Assembly (NCBI GenBank): GCA_900549825.1
Contig: URQB01000009.1
Span: 43,745-107,744 of the forward strand
Length of the DNA stretch: 64,000 nt
Reading direction: 5' to 3'
From: an uncultured Oscillospiraceae bacterium
Lineage (GTDB): Bacteria > Bacillota > Clostridia > Oscillospirales > Acutalibacteraceae
Below, in pieces: positions 59,332 through 64,000 of this stretch (position 1 is the first letter of the stretch; every line of letters starts with the position of its first letter). Under the pieces are notes generated by a model. The model saw only the letters and a list, made by a program, of their open reading frames with translations, was not told the DNA's origin and did no database searches. Made by a program: the position numbers and the translations under genes.

Positions 59332-60138
59332 TCATTGCAGCTGCAGCAGGCGGCAGGCATTGCCGCCGAGGATTGCGTCTGTCTCCCCCTGAGACAGACC
59401 GAGGCTTTTGACGAAGCGGATTTCATTGCCCGTATCGCTCCACGGCATATCGCTGCCCAGCAGGACCCGGTTTGCGCCGTGCGCACGGATGATCTCCCTT
59501 GCCCAGTCCGGCGGCATGCGGGAGAAGGAAAAGGCAGTGTCAAAATAGAGCGGTTTTCCCACGAGGAATTTCAATACATCCTGCCAGCACAGGTAGCCGC
59601 CCATATGCGCGGCGACGACCGGCGCATTCCCGAAGGCGGGAAGAATATGGGCGAGGCGCTCTGGCGTGCAGTGCACCGGGTCCGGATAGCCGATATCGAC
59701 GCCCGCGTGAAAGACGGTAATCAGCCCCAGGGATGCGATCTTTTCATAGATCGGGAGCATCCTATCCTCATCGATGAAGAAATGCTGGTAATCCGGATGC
59801 AGCTTTACGCCCTTCAGGCCCGCCGCGTAGATGCGCTCGAGTTCGTCAAGCGCACCCGGGCTCTCCGGATGGATGCTGCCGAAGGCGTAAAGATTGGGAA
59901 AGCGGTCGTTTGTATCAATGGCGAAATGGTTGACGCTCTCCTGCTGGTGCGGATTGGTGGCGATATTGAGCACCACAGCGCCGTCTGCCCCTCCCGCTAG
60001 GGCGTGCTTCAGAAGGCTGTCCGCCGTGCCGGCATGAAAGGGGATGGCGTCGCCGGAGCAGTGCGACAGATTAGAAAGCGCCTTTGCGGCGATTTTTTCA
60101 GGAAAGCAATGGGTATGAAAATCGATGATACGGCTCAT
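59332..60138 (-). CDS. Amidohydrolase-superfamily metal-dependent hydrolase
   Basis: This 268-residue TIM-barrel enzyme starts MSRIIDFHTHCFPEKIAAKA, with the HxH metal motif on strand 1. GLKGVKLHPDYQHFFIDEDR holds the strand-4 region, TVFHAGVDIGYPDPVH, VVAAHMGGYLCW and LLGSDMPWSDTGNEIRFV (the strand-8 Asp) complete the site. It resembles amidohydrolase_2/decarboxylase-type proteins such as the ACMSD group. The substrate is unknown. It is 33 bp downstream of typA and shares its transcript. Confidence 0.88.
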   Translation of the reverse strand: MSRIIDFHTHCFPEKIAAKALSNLSHCSGDAIPFHAGTADSLLKHALAGGADGAVVLNIATNPHQQESVNHFAIDTNDRFPNLYAFGSIHPESPGALDELERIYAAGLKGVKLHPDYQHFFIDEDRMLPIYEKIASLGLITVFHAGVDIGYPDPVHCTPERLAHILPAFGNAPVVAAHMGGYLCWQDVLKFLVGKPLYFDTAFSFSRMPPDWAREIIRAHGANRVLLGSDMPWSDTGNEIRFVKSLGLSQGETDAILGGNACRLLQLQ

Positions 60139-60171
60139 AGATGTGTGCTTCCTTTGCGTATGGAGTCGGGA

Positions 60172-61992
60172 TCAGCGCTTGCCGAACTGTTTTTTCATGC
60201 GCAGATCCTTGGCGAGGATGGTCTTGCGCAGCCTGAGGGAGGTGGGCGTCACCTCAAGCAGCTCGTCGTCCTTGATGAATTCCATGCACTGCTCAAGGCT
60301 CATCGTCGTCGGGGGTACCAGGCGCAGCGCATCGTCCGAGCCGGCGGCGCGGGTGTTGGTCATCTGCTTTTTTTTGCAGACGTTGCAGACGATATCCTCA
60401 TTCTTGGCGCATTCCCCCACGATCATGCCCTCATACACCGGCACGCCCGGGCCGACGAACAGCCTGCCGCGCTCCTGTGTGTTGAACAGGCCATAGCCTG
60501 TGGTTTCGCCAGCCTCGTGCACGACGATGGAGCCGCGCTCGCGCGTCTGGATTTCGCCCTTATAGGGCTCGTAGCCGGCAAAGACCTGGTTCATGATGCC
60601 GTTGCCGTTGGTATCGGTCATGAATTCCGAGCGGTAGCCGATCAGGCCGCGCGCCGGGATCTTGAATTCAAGATGGGTAGAGCCGCCGTCGCGCGTGCCC
60701 ATGTTTTCCAGCTCGCCCTTGCGGGAGCCGATTTTCTCCATGACCGGGCCGACATACTGCTCCGGGACCTCGACGATGAGCAGCTCCATCGGCTCGAGCT
60801 TTTTACCGTTCTCTTCTTTTAAGATAACCTTCGGGCGGGATACCTGAAACTCATAGCCCTGGCGGCGCATCGTCTCAATCAGGATGGACAGATGCAGCTC
60901 GCCGCGGCCGGAGACCTTGAAGCAATCGGTCGTCTCCGTCTCCTCGACGCGCATGCTGACATTGGTCTCAACCTCCTTGAAGAGGCGGTCGCGGATATTG
61001 CGGGAGGTGACAAATTTTCCCTCTTTGCCGGCGAACGGGCTGTTGTTGACCATGAAATTCATGGAGATGGTGGGCTCGTCGATCTTGACGAAGGGCAGGG
61101 GCTCGATATGCTCCGGATCACAGGCTGTCTCGCCGATATTCAAGTCTGTGATGCCCGATACGGCGATCAGATCACCGAGAGAAGCTTCCGGGACTTCGAT
61201 ACGGCGCAATCCCTCGAACTGATACAGGCGGGAAACTTTCACATTTTCCACCGTGCCATCCGTTTTGCATAGCGCGACCTGCTGGCCGTGATGCACCGTG
61301 CCGCGCTCCACGCGCCCGATGCCAATGCGGCCGACATAGTCGTCGTAATCGAGCGAGGAGAACCGGATCTGGAGCGGCCCGTTCAGATCGCCCTGCGGCG
61401 GTGCAATATTTTCGAGGATCGAATCGAGCAGCGGGCGCATATCTCCTTCGCGCGCATCCGGAGAGAGGGAGGAATAGCCGTCCTTCGCGGAGGCGTACAC
61501 GACCGGGAACTCCAACTGGTCGTCGTCCGCGCCGAGCTCAATGAAGAGGTCGAGCACTTCGTCGACAACCTCAAGCGGACGCGCGCCGGGGCGGTCGACC
61601 TTATTGACGACGACGATTGCCTTCTTGTGCAGGTTCAGCGCCTTTTTGAGCACAAACCGCGTCTGCGGCATGCAGCCCTCGAAGGCGTCGACGAGCAGCA
61701 GCACGCCATCGACCATCATCATGATGCGCTCGACCTCGCCGCCGAAGTCAGCATGGCCGGGCGTGTCCACAATGTTGATCTTGGTGCCCTGATAATGCAC
61801 GGATGTGTTTTTTGACAGGATCGTAATGCCCCGCTCGCGCTCCAGATCGTTAGAGTCCATCACGCGCTCCTGCACCTGCTCGTTTTGCCGGAAGATGCCG
61901 CTCTGGCGGAGCATCTGGTCGACCAGGGTCGTTTTGCCGTGGTCAACGTGGGCAATGATCGCTACATTTCTGACGTCGTTTCTCTGATCCAA
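60172..61992 (-). CDS. typA: Translational GTPase TypA/BipA
   Basis: TypA is a ribosome-associated GTPase important in stress and low temperature, and in large-subunit assembly. The G domain has G1 HVDHGKTTLVDQ, G2 ERERGITILSKN, G3 DTPGHADFGGEV and G4 NKVDR; the middle and C-terminal domains include IPARGLIGYRSEFMTDTNGN and the BipA-specific tail. The TTG start at 61992 (DQRNDVRNVAIIAH) aligns with the short N-terminus of Bacillus TypA (MKLRND...) and has AAGGTG upstream. An ATG at 62010 is in frame but has no ribosome binding site. About 606 residues. Confidence 0.96.
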   Translation of the reverse strand: MDQRNDVRNVAIIAHVDHGKTTLVDQMLRQSGIFRQNEQVQERVMDSNDLERERGITILSKNTSVHYQGTKINIVDTPGHADFGGEVERIMMMVDGVLLLVDAFEGCMPQTRFVLKKALNLHKKAIVVVNKVDRPGARPLEVVDEVLDLFIELGADDDQLEFPVVYASAKDGYSSLSPDAREGDMRPLLDSILENIAPPQGDLNGPLQIRFSSLDYDDYVGRIGIGRVERGTVHHGQQVALCKTDGTVENVKVSRLYQFEGLRRIEVPEASLGDLIAVSGITDLNIGETACDPEHIEPLPFVKIDEPTISMNFMVNNSPFAGKEGKFVTSRNIRDRLFKEVETNVSMRVEETETTDCFKVSGRGELHLSILIETMRRQGYEFQVSRPKVILKEENGKKLEPMELLIVEVPEQYVGPVMEKIGSRKGELENMGTRDGGSTHLEFKIPARGLIGYRSEFMTDTNGNGIMNQVFAGYEPYKGEIQTRERGSIVVHEAGETTGYGLFNTQERGRLFVGPGVPVYEGMIVGECAKNEDIVCNVCKKKQMTNTRAAGSDDALRLVPPTTMSLEQCMEFIKDDELLEVTPTSLRLRKTILAKDLRMKKQFGKR

Positions 61993-62452
61993 TTTTTTCA
62001 CCTTCAACATTTTGTGGTCGTCTATAAAAAATAGCCGCTGAACTCCTGCAATCCAAATATGAATGAAACTCTATTGCAGATCAGCATTCGGCAGGGCTTG
62101 CTTTGTTACTTGCTTCGCTTCGTAATAAAAAATAGCCGCTGAACTCCTGCAATCCAAATATGAATGAAACTCTGTTGCAGATCAGCATTCGGCAGGGCTT
62201 GCTTTGTAATAAAATAACCAGATTTTTTCTCTTTATGGAAATGAGCTTTATCCAAAGCCTTATTCCCCAATTTTATTTATTTTATCACTTCACAGGGGGC
62301 GCCGCAACGGATAAGACGCAGAACATCACAAAAAACAGGGTGAAAAATTGGGCAGTGTGTTGAAAATATGGAAAGATTGATGCATCCTAGCCGGAATACC
62401 GTTGTGGAAGCCCGAAAGAATCCATGTGGCCGCCTTTTTGTCACCATGCACA
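61993..62452. other. Divergent spacer between typA and alr
   Basis: It contains the tandem 83-bp direct repeats (62024-62207) and an AT-rich stretch to 62290. No gene was recognised on either strand. Confidence 0.5.
62024..62207. repeat. Tandem direct repeat: two 83-bp copies, 101-bp period
   Basis: Copies at 62024-62106 and 62125-62207 differ by a single base and are separated by an 18-bp spacer. Each contains an imperfect inverted repeat: GCCGCTGAACTCCTGCAA near its left and TTGCAGATCAGCATTCGGC near its right. On the minus strand each hairpin is followed by ATTTTTTAT, like an intrinsic terminator. The repeats lie within the likely 5' leader of typA. Confidence 0.88.
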
Positions 62453-62481
62453 TTGACGGATATTGTAGAGACGTTTATAAT
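62453..62481 (+). promoter_or_regulatory. alr promoter
   Basis: TTGACG and a perfect TATAAT are 17 bp apart, about 68 bp before alr. Confidence 0.85.
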
Positions 62482-62548
62482 AAATTGATATGGATATAAA
62501 GCGAAGACCTGGGGCAGCGGCCCGCCGCCCTGAAAGGATTTTTGGTGT

Positions 62549-63727
62549 ATGGATGATTTTTTAAAACGCACCTGGCTCGAGATTGATCTCGATGCCATCC
62601 GCGGGAATTATGATAAAATACGCTCCTTCGTAGCGCCGGATGCGCAGGTGATGGCCGTGATCAAGGCAGATGCCTACGGCCATGGTGTGGAGTATACGGC
62701 GCGGGAGATGAGCGAAGCCGGAGTAGACTGGTTTGCGGTGTCCAACCTGGAGGAGGCTGTGCAGGTGCGCCGGGCAGGGCTCGACAAGCCCCTGCTGATC
62801 CTTGGCTATACGCCGCCGGAATATGCGCGACAGCTCGCAGTCAATGGGATCTCCCAGGCTGTTTTCGACGAAAATTACGGACGCCAGCTGGCTGCCTGTG
62901 CGCAGCGGGACGGCGTGCAGGTGTGCATTCACATCAAGGTGGATACCGGGATGACCCGGATCGGCTTCCCTTACCGGGACAATGTGGAGAATGCGGGCTC
63001 TGTGGACGAGATCGAAGGGGTCTGCGCTTTGCCGGGGCTGTATCCGGAGGGGATTTTTACGCACCTTTCCTGTGCGGATGAGGAGGGCAACGCAGAAGTC
63101 TTCACGCGGCTCCAGTACGATCTGTTCCTCGATATGATCGACAGGCTTCGCAGGAGGAAAATCGAATTTGAGCTGCGCCATTGCTGCAATTCCGCCGCTA
63201 CGGTCCACTATCCGGAGATGCATCTTGATCTGGTGCGGCCCGGTATCATTCTCTATGGGATGATGCCATCGTCTGGTCTGAGCGACCCGTTGGGCCTGTG
63301 CCCTGCAATGGAAATGAAAACGGTGATCTCCCAGATCAAGGAGGTGCCGGCAGGCGTGCCCGTCAGCTATGGGCGTACGTTCGTTACGCCGCGCGCCATG
63401 CGGCTTGCGACCGTCCCGGTAGGGTATGCGGACGGCTACCCGCGCGCCCTGTCGGACAATGCACAAATGCTGCTGCAAGGACAGCGTGTGCCAGTGGTGG
63501 GCCGTATTTGTATGGACCAGTGCATGCTCGACGTAAGTGCGCTCCCGTCTGCACGGGAGGGGGATACCGTGACCGTATTCGGCGGGGAAATCACGGTTGA
63601 TGAACTGGCGGCACATGCGCACATGATCAATTATGAGATCATCTGCGGGATCAGCAAACGCGTCCCGCGCGTTTTCCTCCGTGCGGGCCAGGCGGAGTAT
63701 ATGACGGATTATATGAGCCTGCGCTGA
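62549..63727 (+). CDS. alr: Alanine racemase
   Basis: The enzyme interconverts L- and D-alanine to supply D-Ala for peptidoglycan. The 392-residue protein has the PLP-Lys motif VMAVIKADAYGHGVEYTARE, SNLEEAVQVRRAG, the KVDTGMTRIGF loop, LVRPGIILYGMMPS and the second catalytic Tyr in VPVSYGRTFVTP; VGRICMDQCMLDVSALPSAR is the C-terminal dimer segment. The start follows AAAGGAT. It is monocistronic between its own promoter and a terminator. Confidence 0.97.
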   Translation: MDDFLKRTWLEIDLDAIRGNYDKIRSFVAPDAQVMAVIKADAYGHGVEYTAREMSEAGVDWFAVSNLEEAVQVRRAGLDKPLLILGYTPPEYARQLAVNGISQAVFDENYGRQLAACAQRDGVQVCIHIKVDTGMTRIGFPYRDNVENAGSVDEIEGVCALPGLYPEGIFTHLSCADEEGNAEVFTRLQYDLFLDMIDRLRRRKIEFELRHCCNSAATVHYPEMHLDLVRPGIILYGMMPSSGLSDPLGLCPAMEMKTVISQIKEVPAGVPVSYGRTFVTPRAMRLATVPVGYADGYPRALSDNAQMLLQGQRVPVVGRICMDQCMLDVSALPSAREGDTVTVFGGEITVDELAAHAHMINYEIICGISKRVPRVFLRAGQAEYMTDYMSLR

Positions 63728-63741
63728 AGCGCCCCAAAAGC

Positions 63742-63795
63742 AAACGGGGCTTCCGTACGCGGCAGCCCGCGGCGGGAGTCCCGTTTTGTATTTTC
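63742..63795 (+). terminator. alr terminator
   Basis: AACGGG and CCCGTT enclose a GC-rich imperfect stem, followed by TTGTATTTTC. Confidence 0.75.
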
Positions 63796-63881
63796 TGAAT
63801 GCTGCCTTATGGTGGAAGGCACGGCGGGCGGCCTTGCTATCATGCGGAAAGGGTATGCGGGGTCGCGTCTTGGCGTGGGAT

Positions 63882-64000
63882 AGCATCGGTGAACAGGGGC
63901 AACAACGGTTTTGAGGGCAATGCCGAGGCCTCTGCCTGCGTTATTCTCCTCGCCTTCCGGCAAGGAAGGCGTCGTCGTCTGCCTTGCCAAAGGCCCCGGC
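63882..64000 (-). repeat. Dispersed repeat family, copy C (runs off the right edge)
   Basis: On the minus strand it reads GGCCTTTGGCAAGGCAGACG to ACCGTTGTTGCCCCTGTTCA with CCGATGCTA. It is a close match to the right half of the element at 13600-13815 and to the fragment at 7499-7553. The other terminus lies beyond the window. Confidence 0.8.

Noticed and set aside
62561..63886. Minus-strand open frame opposite alr
   Set aside because: Alanine racemase motifs are complete on the plus strand. The opposite frame is low-complexity and begins in the repeat region.
1..64000. CRISPR arrays, prophage or complete insertion sequences
   Set aside because: No regularly spaced short repeats, no transposase or phage structural genes were seen. 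The only tandem repeat is the two-unit 83-bp repeat at 62024-62207.

Overview
The window is about 64 kb of chromosome from a Gram-positive, anaerobic, moderately high-GC member of the Clostridia, most likely Oscillospiraceae/Ruminococcaceae. The species cannot be named from sequence alone. Signs of this are a serine T-box leader, clustered glycolysis genes, LytTR/AgrC-type and BceRS-type two-component systems, a split transketolase, a high-molecular-weight rubredoxin flavoprotein, AGGAGG ribosome binding sites and frequent TTG starts. Apart from one AT-rich island, it reads as ordinary core chromosome.

Layout. 1-7.3 kb: the 5' end of secA, a secreted metallophosphoesterase, and a pgk-tpiA-gpmI glycolysis run. 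7.3-11.1 kb: a decayed gene, a GH18 lipoprotein, a GtrA-like protein and a lipoprotein with a broken paralogue further on. 11.2-13.6 kb: T-box-controlled serS, then queT. 13.6-17.3 kb: a MITE-like repeat, a GH3 glycosidase and a coupled esterase. 17.5-23.6 kb: the frameshifted lipoprotein paralogue, mltG, an MgtC-like protein, an MFS permease, rplM-rpsI, rubredoxin and a flavin reductase-rubredoxin fusion. 23.7-26.1 kb: tRNA-Arg(CCG) followed by an AT-rich, probably acquired segment with a GPH sugar symporter and a decayed gene. 26.2-32.6 kb: a small membrane protein, a GT8 glycosyltransferase, a giant DUF2339-like membrane protein and a LytTR/GHKL two-component pair. 32.8-40 kb: a secreted hydrolase and a complete Bce-type stress module (regulator, kinase, ABC transporter, lipoprotein) with a perfect inverted repeat ahead of the ABC genes. 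40-46 kb: topB, dCMP deaminase, a CNNM/CorC protein and glnA with an attenuator-like leader.

46.6-52.6 kb is the most unusual part. It is a five-gene operon of a double SCP2-like protein, a class III aminotransferase, both halves of a divergent transketolase and a second double SCP2-like protein, followed by a TetR regulator. The transketolase C-half has Ala where canonical enzymes keep the Asp that reads the substrate alpha-hydroxyl. The promoter region carries three inverted repeats. Together these suggest ThDP-dependent ketol chemistry on a hydrophobic substrate, possibly comparable to DesAB steroid side-chain cleavage. That function is inferred, not shown.

52.7-64 kb: a MATE exporter coupled to a cytidylate-kinase-like protein, a membrane protein, a gltX-glnS aminoacyl-tRNA synthetase pair, a typA-amidohydrolase operon preceded by a tandem 83-bp repeat, and alr. 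A repeat family recurs near 7.5 kb, 13.7 kb and the right edge.
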